From Polytrichum commune (taxonomy: Eukaryota; Streptophyta; Polytrichopsida; Polytrichales; Polytrichaceae): DNA of 60,000 nucleotides. Positions 46,307-59,084 of the stretch are shown here, one piece after another. Numbering within the stretch: position 1 is the stretch's first letter; every line of letters starts with the position of its first letter. Both the position numbers and the translations under genes were made by a program. Below the pieces are notes generated by a model. That model ran no database searches. It was not told the DNA's origin and worked only from the letters and a program-made list of their open reading frames with translations. Where the stretch lies: the NCBI GenBank assembly GCA_950295325.1, contig OX485807.1:44300440-44360439 (forward strand). The letters run 5' to 3'.

Positions 46307-49300
46307 ATGAGGGACGGGGAAGTGGAGAAGCTGAGGGCAGTGGTGAGGGATTGCTTGGGGAAGCATTTGTACTCTTCGGCCATTTTCTTCGCGGACAAGC
46401 TCGCCACATTAGCGGGAAATGCAACCCAGGACTTGTATATGCAGGCAAGTGGCAAGGATTTATGTTAAGTCATTGGGCGGGCTTCCGATTCAATAGAGCT
46501 CGCCAGTATTTTCTGTTCCATTCAACCTTTGGTGTACTTCAGTGAGCACCGCACATAGTGTAATCGACCCTGTTGAGTTGTATTTATATGTGCAACTCTC
46601 TTTTTGTTCAATCCCTTCCTTTCCTGTTGAGTTGCCTGTAAATTTGTATTTCATAAGGTTGGCTTTTGACAACGAGTCGGTCACACAAAGCATCATTTTC
46701 ATCAACCTCAATTGCACTAAGTTCGTGTCTCAGAAGCTATGCTCTGTAGTTTTCCTCCGTTTCTGCAGTGAATTGCTGGTAATATCATTGTGGGTTTAGC
46801 CTCTGATGTGAGTGAACACAGTAAATTCGACTGCTTCAGCTGCCAAACAGCAAAGTAGCAATGGCATATGTGTGAAGTTTATGGATCGCAATATACAATT
46901 ATGGGGTCTTTTCTGGGAAGGGAAGTAAAGGGGGGGGGGGGGGTGGTGTCATTCTAAACGACAGAGGGTGCTCCAGGGTTGGGAATTTTGAGTGTGATTT
47001 GCTGAAAGCAATTTCAAGTCAGGGGTTTAGGGTTTTTGTGCTCAGTGTAGTTGCTAGACAGTTACATTCTTACAATTATGGGATTCGGTCAATGGAGGTC
47101 TTGATATTCTATTCGTCAAGGCAGTTTGTAGTTAGACGTCCCGTAAAAGAAATCAACAGGGTAGGATTGTCAGGTGTATTAATTTTTAAAAATGTATGCA
47201 GCTCATCACCACGAATACCGATAGTTTGCAATAACAGGGTGCTTAGGGAATCCTAACCCACAACTCAAGAAGTAGGGGTTTGTGCAACATTCGTGTTCTG
47301 TTCCTGATTTCATGGTCTCATGAATTCAGCTGTAGTTGTGCAGAACTATCTATGTAGGATAATAATTCATGGATTCTGAACAGAGAGCATAAATCAGTGC
47401 TCTGTGGTCCTGGAATGCACATTCATTAAAGCATGCATGTTGTGGTGCTCCCTGCAATCTTCTTATGCTATGAGATGTTCCACTACTCTGTTTTTTCTAC
47501 ATGATTTTATGACAGCACTGATCATCTAGTCATTCTCTGCAAAAGTGTGACAAGCAGGGCATTGTCTTCGAGTAGTCTTCACGTTGTTCATGCTTAAATT
47601 TACACTCTCATTAAATAAACAGTCTTAGACAATTGTTGTTCTTATGCCAATTGGTAGTGCTGATTACGAAGATAACCCTTGAGACTACCTTATAGGTTAC
47701 TCTGAAATGCAATAACATTGTTTGTGGTATTTCAGGCACAGGCACTATTTCTGGCAAAACAATATCGAAGAGCATTACATTTACTAAGAAGACATCATCT
47801 GGTGTCTGCTGATTTAAGATTTCGTTATCTTGCAGCAAAGTGCCTGGTATGTTTTTCCTGTGTTCTCACATGTCATTCATTTCATTGGGGACCTGGAGCA
47901 AGGATTGCAAATCTAAGCTCTCAATCTGTACATCATCTAGGATATTTACACATAAGGCTAGGCCTGTCCTCTCATGCAAAGGTTCTCTGTTCGTCACTTT
48001 TTGAGCTCTCATAAATATGTATATGATGATTCTTAAAAGAAAAGGTTTGACTGTGTCTACGTCCTCATGGCATTCATCTGTAGAAGTATAGCAATTTCAT
48101 AATGCTCCTGAATATCCATTGATATTGTATACACAAAATAACAGGCTAGAATCTTCAAGTTTTTAAGATTTACTCATACCAATCATTTTTAATATGGTAC
48201 ACAGGAGGAGGTAAAAGAGTGGGATGAATGTTTGGTCATGCTTGGAGATGGTGAAGTCGATGAAGAAGGCAACGTGCTGATGACAGATGATCAAGACACT
48301 GAGTTATTGGACAAGGATGTTGAAGAGCGGGAAATTAATGTGAGTCCAGAAGCCTTGTACTTTACAATTTGTCTTTTTTTTGATACATGAGTTGAACTCA
48401 ATGTGAGCATAGTCCGGGCTTTGACAAAATGGAATACAGATTGGAGCAGCCATATGTCTACTACGTGGACGTGCCTTTGAAGCTCTTGAAAATCGAGCTC
48501 GAGCATTGCGCTGGTATGTGTTTTGCAATATTTGGCTCTGTCACTACACAAATCACCTAGCAACTGAAGAAAGTTGGTAGTGCTCTGGGTCCCAAGTTGG
48601 ATTTGCTACTAGTCAATATGAATGAGAATTTTTAAGCCTTATTTACTGCAGGGAGTTGGCAAACGTCAAGGTACATGCTTGTATGATCTCAACTTGTTTA
48701 ATCATCAGTATGCAGGGCTCTTTCAATCATGTTCTTTATTACTGTTCCTTGGTTAACCAATATCTGTAAGTGTTGTCTGCAATATGAACTATGAAATTTC
48801 AGTGATGTTTGATGGTAATTGCAAGCTGATTCTTGTTCTGGAACTAATTCAGATAGTCTCTCGTTCTTGCCAGGTACAAAGCTGCGTTGAAGGCTGATCC
48901 ATACTGCTACGAGGTACCCTGATAACTTCTATTTCTTTGCATATTTTATAGCATATTGTAGTATTCATAGCCACCAAATGGCAATTCAAAATTACGCTCT
49001 CTCAAATTTTTCTGTTTGTATCATTCATTAACAGAAAATTCAGAGTCTAATAATACATGTTCTGCCTATCAACTGATTGAACTTTATAAATTTTGAGCAA
49101 GAATCATCCAATTGCAAATATTGTCCTCTTGGCCTGAGAAATGAGTACTTGAGGGGGGGATTGCAGGCCTTTGAACATCTTATAGACAACCACATGCTGA
49201 CAAGCGACGAAGGTAGGCCCATGTAAGGTTGCATCCCCTCCACTTGTGTTCAGTTACCCTCTCTGTTTCACATAGATAGTTTGAGGTAGGATACATAGTG

Positions 49301-52300
49301 GCAAAGTTCTCACTGGAATGACCATGATATCATTTCTAAATATTATATGGTGCATATTAATGCAACTTGGGGACATTGCTTACGGCTATGTTTTAGGCTT
49401 GATTTAAACTATCAACTTTTCCTGAGCCTTGCGCTTACTAAAGCTGGGGTGTCTTGCCTTGATGATACTTGACCTGCTCCTTGTTTTTACATTCCATGGT
49501 CATGATTAATCTGCTGTACCTTGGAACATTTCAATTGTATTATAGGATTTGATTTGACACAGTTAGCTAGCACAATATAACTGTAAAGTAGAGCCAGCCA
49601 CATAAAGATGACACTCAGAGAACATTCATCTTTGTTTCAGAGGCAAATCTTTTAGGTTCATTGAAGTTCGACCCAGAGGACCGGTGGCTATCATTACTCT
49701 ATTCTTGCCGTGCCAAAAAGGTTAGTTCATGTCAATACTGTTGGCTTATATGTTGTCTGCAAGTTGTGGTTGGATATGCACTTATTGCTTTTACATCGAG
49801 TTTGTTTTAACAAGTGAATCAGACTAATGTTGTTGCCTTTGGGTGGGTTTTCATGCAGTATGGAAAAGTATCAGTTATTGAGGAAAAGTTTCAAGAGTTG
49901 GAAAGGGCCCCAGATGAATCTCGAGCAGAGGAGGATAGAGTGGGTTGCTCATTAAAAGACAACAATGATGTGGTGGCATGTAGGGCAGATTATTTATATC
50001 ATCGGGGCGAGTTTCAGCGCTGCTATGACACAACTAAAGCGTATTTTCAAAGACCTCATTTTTTGCAGTCCGTTTTATATGATCATAAAGATGGATGGGT
50101 GCCCTGACAACCAAGCACACCCCTTTAATGTATTTTTTGACAGTTTAGTTAGAATCAACTAAGAAGCATCATATCGTGACAGTATGGTCCTCACTCCCTT
50201 TCACACCAATACACTTGAGGGAGGCAGTTTGATTAGCCTTATATATCCCCTCCCATGATCAAAAGAGATCCTATATCTTCATTTTACTTTATTTCAAGTA
50301 TTTATGAAGGTCACGTAATCAAATGTGTGAAATTAATTTCAATTCTGGACTTTTAATGTACTTCGCTTAATATGTCCATCAGTATTGATATGTAGGAGGT
50401 TTTGACTACAGGCTGCTGGAGAAGGACCCTTATCATTTGAATTGCATGCCATTACATATTGGTGCCGCCTTGGAGCTGGGACGCAAGAATGACCTCTTTT
50501 TAAGAGCTCACAATCTGGTGCAGGAATATCCCAACAAGTAAGTGGAGGAATTAACATGCTAAGTAGTGTTAGACGTAAGCCTCTTTGTGATGTTAGTAGA
50601 AGATCAGTGGTCATGATCTCCTTCATGTAGAGATCCCCAGTTGAATACTTGAGTTGTGGAGTTGTGTGATTGTGATTTGGTTATACCAATTTTCTTTTAG
50701 TGGTTTTGTGATGCATTGGACAGAGCAATATCATGGTTTGCAGTAGGGTGCTACTACTACTGTATACGCCAATTCGATCATGCACGGCGCTACTTCTGGT
50801 ATGCCTGATTGCACCTTGTTTCATGCATTTGGTTTCTCACAAGAGATATCAATTCTACTTTCTAGTCCCATTGGTTTAAACACTTGAAGGTTACACCCGG
50901 CAGACATTAATGATGAGCGATTGGGGTATAAAAAACCAAGCTTTCACCATGTCAGCAGTTGAGTATCTGATGTCATGATGTAAAAATGGCATTCTCACTT
51001 ACAGGTTTCTCTGGAAACATTGTCATGCATTACTGATACAATATTTGACCCTAAACCCAAACATTGTCTCTCCAATATTTGAAATATCCTCTTAATCGAT
51101 GGTCCTTGCGCAGCAAAGCAACAACTCTAGAGGGTGCCTTTGCACCAGCTTGGCTTGGTTTTGGCAATGCATATGCTGCTCAAGATGAGAGTGACCAGGC
51201 TATGGCTGCCTATCGAACAGCTGCACGCCTATTTGCAGGGTATTGCTCTCCTTCTTTGACCATCTGATATTTTGTTTTCTTGGGGTTTTATATTGTCTTA
51301 CATTTCATTGACACAAAATACAATTTTCCTGCATTCATGCTTCGAACAACAGGTTGACTTCATTGTTTAGATGTATTTCTAGTGATGCTTCTGCATGCTT
51401 ACACTATCTTGCAATGGTTTGCAGCTGCCATTTACCAGCTTTGTGCATTGGAATGGAGTATTTGCGGACCAATAATCTGAACCTTGCTGAGCAAGTGAGT
51501 GCATATTCTACTTTTCCCCATCTTGATAGCTTGAAATTCACTTAAAGCATGGTATCTGACTTCCGTTGCATTTGTTGTAAGAATGATATTCTTATGCATG
51601 TTCTGTAGATTGATCAACATGTGTGGTCTGCTGCAGTTTTTTGTACAAGCCAAGAGTATTTGTCCAACAGACCCACTTGTATTCAACGAGTTAGGAGTGA
51701 TGGCATATCGCAATAAGGAGTAAGCACCATATTTCTAGAGGAAGCCAATACCAAATTAGAGAAGACTTTGTTTATTTTATTTACAACTAGCGATTTGAGC
51801 TCGAGAGTGTCAATAAGAAAGATTTGGAGCTACGAGTTAATGTTTTCCACTTGTCAGCCACAGGTTTCTGCAAAGGTGGCATCTCATTTTGTAGGGTTGT
51901 ACCATTGAACAGAAGCAATGCTGCTCTACTCTCTCTTGTTGTAGCTCACGAGACTCACCTTTACAATGTTTAAATGTGATCATGTCAGCTATGAAGCAGC
52001 ATCCCGATGGCTACGAAAAGCTCTTCATTTTGCTCCTGCACATCTAACAGAGGCTTGGGAGCCTACCATTGTCAACCTTGCCCACACTTTACGGAAGCTC
52101 AAGTAAGTAATAATGTGCATCAGCTGAATCCAATTCCTGCCTCCATTATACAATTGGGACCCTTAGTTTCCAGGATCCACTAAGATATATGGGTTCTTGC
52201 AGGTCATATTCTGAGGCCATATCCATGTATGAGAGGGCACTTGCTCTATATCCAAAGGGTGCCAGTACCTATGCTGCCCTTGGATTTACTCATCATCTCC

Positions 52301-53310
52301 AGGTTAGCACTGGCTTTCTTAGTAGATTATTGCAGCCACAGTGGTTTATTCTGTATGATAAAACTGAAAGCATATGAAATATCAAGATTTCAAAGTACTC
52401 TATAGTTCATATTTTCCATGTTTGATGTCAAGTGTTAGTTCATTGTCATTTCAACTCCCTGATTACTAGATGAAGAACTGGATTCGTATAACAATTTCAC
52501 GTATGCATTATGTTCTGTTCGCAGGGGAGTATAGGCAAAGCAATTGATTACTATCACAAGGTAATCCTGTCCTTTTAACCTGAATATCTTGAAGCTCTCC
52601 TGGTTCATTTTATATTGATAACTGTACACCTGTCAAATGCCTTGTGTACATGGATGCAGTGATTAATGTAAGTAGCACAGTGAGACAAAACTCTGATTGT
52701 TATCTGCCGGATCTAATTACCACTCCACTAAACATCTGATTTAGTGTGTGCCCACAATTTTCATCAATGACCCACATTAATTGTCTTGCAACCACTGGTG
52801 GCAGCTAGAGAGGCTATATATGGCACTTGGTGCTACATGACAAGTCACGAAGACCACTCTAATTAACATGACACACCAATGTTATTGTCATACTTATTTG
52901 GAGGTTTAGTGTAGCTGTTTCACCCCCAAAGTTGTCATGATGTGCATCCTTGGGTGGTATCTAGTGCCCAATTTCATCCTGGGCATCTGCTACTGCTTCA
53001 AGAAAAAGAGTAGGCCTTTACAATATGTATGTCAATGTTTGATACACATGTCTTACTTTTCATCATTTGAACATGTGTAGGTCAGAAATTCATGCATTGT
53101 TAACCTGAAACCACTTTTGCAAGTCCTTTATTTGGTTGGGTCACTGTTTGCTGATGTTGAGATCTTTGTGGTTGTCTGCAGGCCCTCGGATTGAAGTCCG
53201 ATGATACATTTACTGCTGAGATGCTTACCAGTGCACTTCAAGAAGAATGCATGCGTTTGAGCTCAGCCCCTGATGCAGAATTCTATTCTTTGGGTGCTGG
53301 ACTTTCTTAA
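46307..53310 (+). CDS. APC6: Anaphase-promoting complex subunit 6 (CDC16), TPR protein
   Basis: Seventeen exons encode 554 aa: 46307-46444, 47736-47846, 48205-48339, 48440-48513, 48874-48913, 49167-49212, 49641-49720, 49859-50040, 50412-50537, 50724-50798, 51114-51239, 51425-51494, 51637-51719, 51989-52102, 52203-52302, 52525-52560 and 53182-53310. APC6 is a TPR scaffold of the anaphase-promoting complex, the ubiquitin ligase that drives mitotic exit in the nucleus. Matches to plant APC6 (about 540 aa) run end to end: VVRDCLGKHLYSSAIFFADK, LRFRYLAAKCLEEVKEWDEC, LYHRGEFQRC, LLEKDPYHLNC, AISWFAVGCYYYCIRQFDHA, FAPAWLGFGNAYAAQDESDQ, AMAAYRTAARLF, FNELGVMAYRNKEYEAA and TEAWEPTIVNLAHTLRKLK. TPR helices fill most of the protein. 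Intron 1 uses a GC donor (CAG|GCAAGT); the rest are GT-AG. No break is seen, so it is probably functional. Confidence 0.95.
46445..47735 (+). other. APC6 intron 1: GC-AG intron containing dispersed repeat sequence
   Basis: The donor reads ATGCAG|GCAAGTGG and the acceptor TGGTATTTCAG|GCACAGG. Parts of the intron recur elsewhere in the window: 46510-46720 near 54150-54300, 46800-47040 inverted near 29990-30190, and 47440-47650 near 29440-29680. A 14-base G run lies at 46930-46943. Confidence 0.75.
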
Positions 53311-55520
53311 TGTACAAAAGTGGTGTTTTCACTTGCAATCAATTCATAAATTCCACCATTGGCGTGTTTGTCTCCTCAACAAAAGCTGAGACCAATTCGT
53401 TCATACTATTCCTGTGGTTGTCATCTGGGTGGTTGACCTTTCTATTCATGAGGAACTATACTTTACAATAGGCCAAAGTTTTTCATTTGTCATTGTGTTC
53501 ATAGTTAATCTCATATCTCAGCACTTCATTATCTAAGCACTTTCATAGGATCGATGTTGGTAAGGAGAACAAAACATCTAAAGAAAATCACACAAAACTA
53601 TACCCTTGTAGATTAAAGCAAAGTGTATGGAGGGTATTGGAAGGTGTACGCACTTTTGGTTATTTGTGTAAGCGACAAAGGTTATAGTCATGATACCCGG
53701 CTGCAAGTAACCTTAGACTTGGGCAGGTATAGCATGGCCCCAGCCAGCGCCCTCCGGCCCTCAGACCACAACCTGCATGGCCTAGTTATGTCATACCAGG
53801 GTATTTTCCTTTACAGGTGCAGTTTATCTCTCTTCCTTGTATTCTCTTGAATGGTTACCTGCTTTTCTCAACATCAAAGCCAATGGCACTCAGTTTGTAC
53901 ATTTTCCAGTTTTCCCTCCATAACTCCAGTGAAATAGACTGACCGGACGCCACAAAAACAACAGAAGTTACTTCTGTGAGGTCCACTATAAATGGGTGCT
54001 GTACAATGATATGGCACTTTTTGGTCCAGAAATTCCGATGTATTTTGGGTTGTCATGCTATGTCCAATACCATGTGCTTCCATATCAGTGTAAGGTATGT
54101 GGCCCTTATTATGTCACTGTCCTAATAGCTCACAAGTTTTTATGTGCCATTACCTTTCATGTACTTCAATGAGCACTGCACCCAGACAATTCGACCCTTC
54201 TGAGTTGTATGTGCTTATCTGCACGACACTCTTCTGTTCAGTCCCTTTCTGCCAGTTTGAAGTTACGTACTAGTGTCATTTCAAAACTTGTGATAATGAG
54301 AATTATCTGGACTCTGCCTGTGGTGGACCTTTCGATTGCTTGTACTTTTTACTTCATATCAGCAATGGTATAGAACCCAGAGTACCCTATGTAGTTCAAT
54401 TCGAGTGGCCTGCATCATGTCCTTGCGAATCCCACTTTAATCTTTGAGACATCAGTAATATATTGTGGCTTGAGACATTCAAGTTTTTACATGTAGGATC
54501 TTGTGTGCAGAATTTGAGTTGTTCAGAGAGTGCTTGAAGATGATGCACGTATTTCTTATTTCAGCTTGTCCCAGTGGCTGAAACTGCATTTCCATTTCTG
54601 ATATCCTTCACTAGTTGGAGTATTGAAATTGAGTAGACAACATAAACTTGTAGCTGCATCTGGGCGGAAAGAAACAAGTTGGCATTCAACAACAGGTGGG
54701 TGATGAGGAAAGTGCATCAAACTATTTGGGAAGGTCTTCTGGAGAATATTAGGATCACATGAGCTAAAGCCCTTGAGTACGGTGGAGGTCTCCAGGTATG
54801 AAGAAGTCATGGACAACTTTGATACAATGTGGGGGCCAATTTCAAACTAGGCAATGGGATCCAATGACATTTTATTTGCAAAGGATATCTGTTACATGTG
54901 ATACTCTCTACGCATGAGTTGCTCCAATCAAATCTTCCAGTACCGAGGAACTGATCAATATGCAGCCCAGTACGGAGTTATTTCAATTCTAATAGACGAA
55001 TCTAATGTAGTCCTACAATATTATACATTTTTTCTACCTGATATCGTACATTGTTTATCTATCTCGGAATTCACTCATTGTGGCAGGAATGGAGCTATTA
55101 TCTCAATACTTGAAATTGCTAAGTTTACTCAAACATTTGCCCCACTATTTCGATGTTGTTATGTTGCCATCATCATGACAATATCCAAATGGGATTGAAC
55201 TCACATTTGTTACCACTCCTGTTTTCCAACACGCAAGGACATCCAGCTAGATTCGAATCTGTCGACTCATCAAGAGGTTAGGTCAGCAACACTTTCCCAT
55301 CTTGAACCGGAGGATTCGGTAGAAAACTGTTGACCCAACAGAGCTAAGATCTCAAAACTCGAAACTCAAGCATTTGCCCCATCCTCTCGATGTTGTTATG
55401 TTGCCATGATCACCACAACATCCAAATGGGATTGAACTCATATCTGTTGCCACTCATGTTTTCCAACAGGCTTTGATTGTTGAGATCCATAGCTTCGAAA
55501 AGGTTGAACCAGAACCAGTA
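53311..55520. other. Intergenic region between APC6 and the ABCG gene (convergent)
   Basis: It holds the 3' flanks of two converging genes. 54150-54300 resembles APC6 intron 1 (46510-46720). 55130-55520 is a ~240-bp direct duplication that reaches into the end of the ABCG coding region. No other gene is seen. Confidence 0.5.
54150..54300 (+). repeat. Relative of APC6 intron 1 sequence, downstream copy
   Basis: GTACTTCAATGAGCACTGCA, TTCGACCCTTCTGAGTTGTA, ACTCTTCTGTTCAGTCCCTT and TGATAATGAG correspond in order to words at 46530-46680 in APC6 intron 1. Confidence 0.7.
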
Positions 55521-55545
55521 TCAACAACACCTTCCCAACTTGAAC
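55130..55545. repeat. Imperfect direct duplication (~240-bp spacing) overlapping the ABCG 3' end
   Basis: TCGATGTTGTTATGTTGCCA occurs at about 55149 and again at about 55387, each followed by ATCCAAATGGGATTGAACTC. The phrase CAGCAACACTTTCCCATCTT near 55285 corresponds to CAACAACACCTTCCCAACTT at 55525, which is coding sequence for the last ABCG residues. Confidence 0.8.
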
Positions 55546-58500
55546 TGGAGGACGAGAAAACAGAGAATTCGGTAGAACACCGCAAATCCAGCCATAACCC
55601 CAACATTGATCCACTTGCCATATCCACCATGGCCACTATACCCACCCTGTGCCAACAACTCTCTCCCTGTCAACGAGCACTCATCAAACAATATCGTCCC
55701 GAAACACTTATCCCCAACCTGAACATACTCGTTGATTAACAACGCCTCCAGAGGATACTTATACAGGGAGATGTAATGCATGAATCGCCAGAAACTCGGC
55801 AGATTCTCTTTTGAGATGAAAAACCCTGAAAACAGAAAGGAACACCCCATGGACCCCATCACCAAAGTGTACCCGAGCTGGTAACTTGGCACAAGCGCAC
55901 TCGCAAACGCAACAAAGGAATAAGCTGTGACAAGCAACAGCCAAACCACGAGAAGGAAAAACAAAAAAGCGGAGAAGTCCATGGCCAATTCAGTCATCCA
56001 GTACAAGGGTGTTGAGAAGAGAATTGCGTTGAGGAACAGGAATGGGAGGAAGATGAGTGTGTTGGAGAGCACGTAGGATGACATCCGGTAGGCTCCTCGG
56101 GAAGTTTCTCGGGTTAAGATGCGCAATTCTTCCAGGAATGTGGGGAGAACCTCGATGGTGGATGTGAGGAGGAGTGTGACGGTGAATGCGAGTAACCCAA
56201 ATCGTTCGCTTGCCCCGCGAGATCCATAGCCCATGTGGAAATAGACGCTGCCGAGTGATAGGCCCGCTGCTAATGAGTGCAAGGTTCGTGCTCGGAAGAG
56301 TTGGTTCGTTCGGAGAACGTTTCTCCATGTGCGGTGTGCGAGGACGAGAATCTCCTGCCAGTTCGAGTTCGCAAATGTGACAATGTGATGGCTCTCCGCA
56401 ATTTGGTGGCGACTCTGATGGTCTACATGCAGCAAGCAAGCAGGAGTCAGTGAGTGGCTGTAGAAAGACGTGGTTTAGGGTTTGCTCATTTCAGAAATTA
56501 AATATGACGTTTGAGGGTTTGAAGCTGAGCTACTGTAGTTCAGACACAAATGGCATCAATGGGCTCCTCTTAATGCCCTTTTTTCCGAGCATGTTGCTCC
56601 TCTTAGTGAAATTATAACAAATCATCAGTCCATTAGAGGTAGTTGAAGTGTTTGAGGAACAGCTGGCGGAGTACTGGTGGCAACTCCGATCAAGGGAGGG
56701 AGACTTCTTTGGAACCTGGTTCTTTGGAGCTGGTAAAAGATCATTACTGGTTTGGAGATGCTTTCGTGTTATAAACATTTTTAACAATATAAATTCTCGC
56801 ACCCTACCCATCATCACTTTATCAGAAACATTAGAAGTTATCAGCAACAACTGTTCTAAAAGCGAGAGTTCCCATTACCGGAATGTCACAACACTAATTA
56901 CGGGGAGCAGTTGATCTCTGTAGCACCGGCAGGGGAGTGGTCGACTTCTTTATATGCTGGTTGGAGATGCTAAACCATCACTAATTTGGAGCTGCTTTCG
57001 TGACATAAGGAACCTAAGGGGTTTAGATTCTCGCGTGCTCTAAAAATCCTCAACTCATTCGATGTAGCACTAGAAGAGATTTAAAAACTAACTGTTGTGA
57101 AGGAATTTACCGCGCTGATTGTTGTGACTTGTTTTGTCACATTGATCTGCGCCTGCTGACAACGGTGAAGCATTCTCCAGGTCGAAGGTACACTCCAGTG
57201 TTAAGGTTGCTCCACTCTCTGCCGTTTCAAACAGTTTCTGCCCTGACCCCGAGTTATTTTCTACATTGCGAGATTCATCCAGCATGTCGATGGCGTACTC
57301 CAGCACATTGACCTGCTCCGGAATGGTGTGACCTGCACCTGGGGTCTCAACTGTTAAATATTGAGCAGGGGTATGCAAATCATATAATGCTTTGTGATAA
57401 CTATTTTTCGTAATACCACAGCTTTATAAGCCTTTATTATTTTGAACTCAAGTGAAAATGTCTCAACCCCTATATGCACATAGATATCCATTTTATGATT
57501 ATTCTGATATGATCCGTTCCTAGGCTCTTGTCGGCTCAAAGGCAGAAAGCATAAATGAAGAGCCTCTTCGTCAACAGGCTACTGCCTCTTTCTGGGGTGG
57601 ATTTAAGTAGCCTGATGAAAAAAGAGTATGCCATTCCTCAAAGGCTGAGGAATGCTATGATGAAGGTGTCTTAGACTCTTATCATTACATTTTGGAGAGC
57701 ATGCTGTGAAGATATCCAATTCAGTGCTATCTTATTTGCCAGAAAAGTATGAGTGGGATATGCAGGCTGCCTAAAATATTAACATTCTTGACATATTACG
57801 CTCCTCATCAAGAATGTTAATATAATAAGGACATGTCAGGCAACAAGCACTCAAGAATGTTGTAACGTTGAGGAGCACCTGCAAGCCGGGTGGCCAGAAT
57901 CTGGACCGCCCCATGGTGCACAACCCTTCCTCCAGCGAGCAACAACACGGAGGGCAGAAGCTCCAGAATCCGGTAACTCGGCTGATGAATGCTCAGCACG
58001 ATGGTGCGATGTCTCAAGACCGCCATCCGGCTCAACATCTCCACAACATGTAGCGCACTTGAACTGTCCAACCCCGAGGTCGGTTCATCGAGAATCAAAA
58101 TCGCAGGGTCATGAATAACATCCACTCCTATAGAAACCCTCCGTCTCTCCCCACCCGAAACTCCTCTTTTTCGCACATTCTCCACATCACCAACACGAGA
58201 GCTCGCAACATGCATCAGTCCAAGCTCCTGCATAATTGCCTCCACTCTCCTTGTCTTTTCCGCAAGGGAAACCGACGCAGGCAGCCGCAGACGCGCGCTG
58301 TACATCAGCGTCTCCTGGACTGTGAGTAAGGGGAAGAGTGCGTCTTCTTGCATCACGTAGCCGGATATTCTGCGGAGCCTCGCAGCATCCATCGGTTGCG
58401 AGTTTACCAGAATTGTGGAGCACTTGCTTGGTTGCAATCTGCCTGCAAGAATTTCGAGGAGTGTGGACTTGCCTGCTCCGCTTGGCCCTGCAACACCGAG

Positions 58501-59001
58501 TATCTCCCCTGGGCGGGCTCGCATGTTAACCCGCTTCAGAATGTACTTACTTACACTGCTCGAAGATGATGCTGGAGAATCTTCGGATGAATTTTTGGTT
58601 ACACCGAAGTAGGTTGAAATTTTCTTGGATGGGGATGTGGTGGTTCTCCGATAGGATAAATTGCGGAGCTCAATCTCGTATAATGATTTGGTGCGAGACG
58701 GTGGGGTGGTTGTTGATGTTGTTGTTGCTAAGGTTTGCAGAAGCGATGAGTTGATTTGCGAGTAATTGATTTGCGAAGTACAGTTGTCAAAGTGATCATT
58801 CTGGGAAAAATTCTGCCGAGTATCCAGAGATTTGCCGAGTCTGTGATCAGTGTCTTGATGCAAGTGAGCGTGCACACAGACTCTGATCGACTGGGTTCTG
58901 CTGCCATCACTCGGACTGATCTTCTCAGCATAAGGTGTTATACCTTCCTGATCAAAACCCATGCTGAATCTTCTACCGTTACACCTGCCAACATCACGCA
59001 T
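55521..59001 (-). CDS. ABCG (WBC) half-transporter
   Basis: Three exons (59001-57879, 57338-57111, 56422-55521; GT-AG, phases agree) encode 750 aa. The ATPase domain comes first: Walker A GPSGAGKST (172-180), Q-loop region VMQEDALFPLLTVQETL, signature VSGGERRRVSIG (281-), Walker B ILILDEPTSGLD (301-312) and H-loop His339. The transmembrane domain (about 450-750) follows, with RETSRGAYRMSSYVLSNTLI, FLFSGFFISKENLP and YKYPLEALLINEY. Half-transporters pair in the plasma membrane to export lipids, hormones or wall precursors. Similarity is highest, from memory, to the Arabidopsis ABCG5/ABCG10 group, which are intron-poor and nearer 600-650 aa. Two additions are seen: a Ser/Thr-rich N terminus of about 100 residues and an acidic linker of about 60 residues after VNVLEYAIDMLDE (exon 2). 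An alternative start is Met14 (58962). The substrate cannot be told. Confidence 0.94.
56670..57065. repeat. Imperfect tandem duplication in ABCG intron 2
   Basis: GACTTCTTT, GGTTTGGAGATGCTTTCGTG and TAAATTCTCGC (about 56700-56800) recur as GACTTCTTT, ATTTGGAGCTGCTTTCGTG and TAGATTCTCGC (about 56943-57040), about 245 bp apart. Confidence 0.7.
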
Positions 59002-59084
59002 GCAGCGTGTATAAGTAGAAAACCGTGAGGCACTAGTGAGTACTCGTCATATCACATTCTTTAGAACATAGTGGTAATACTCCA

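Noticed and set aside
45700-46455. Overlapping 96-141 aa frames on both strands before APC6
   Set aside because: They overlap one another and the GC-rich degenerate repeat, one begins in the (TA)n tract, and one runs into APC6 exon 1 antisense.
55473-55739. 88-aa plus-strand frame
   Set aside because: Antisense to the C-terminal ABCG exon, whose protein match is far stronger.
57868-58612. Several plus-strand frames of 60-73 aa
   Set aside because: They are antisense shadows of the ABCG nucleotide-binding domain.
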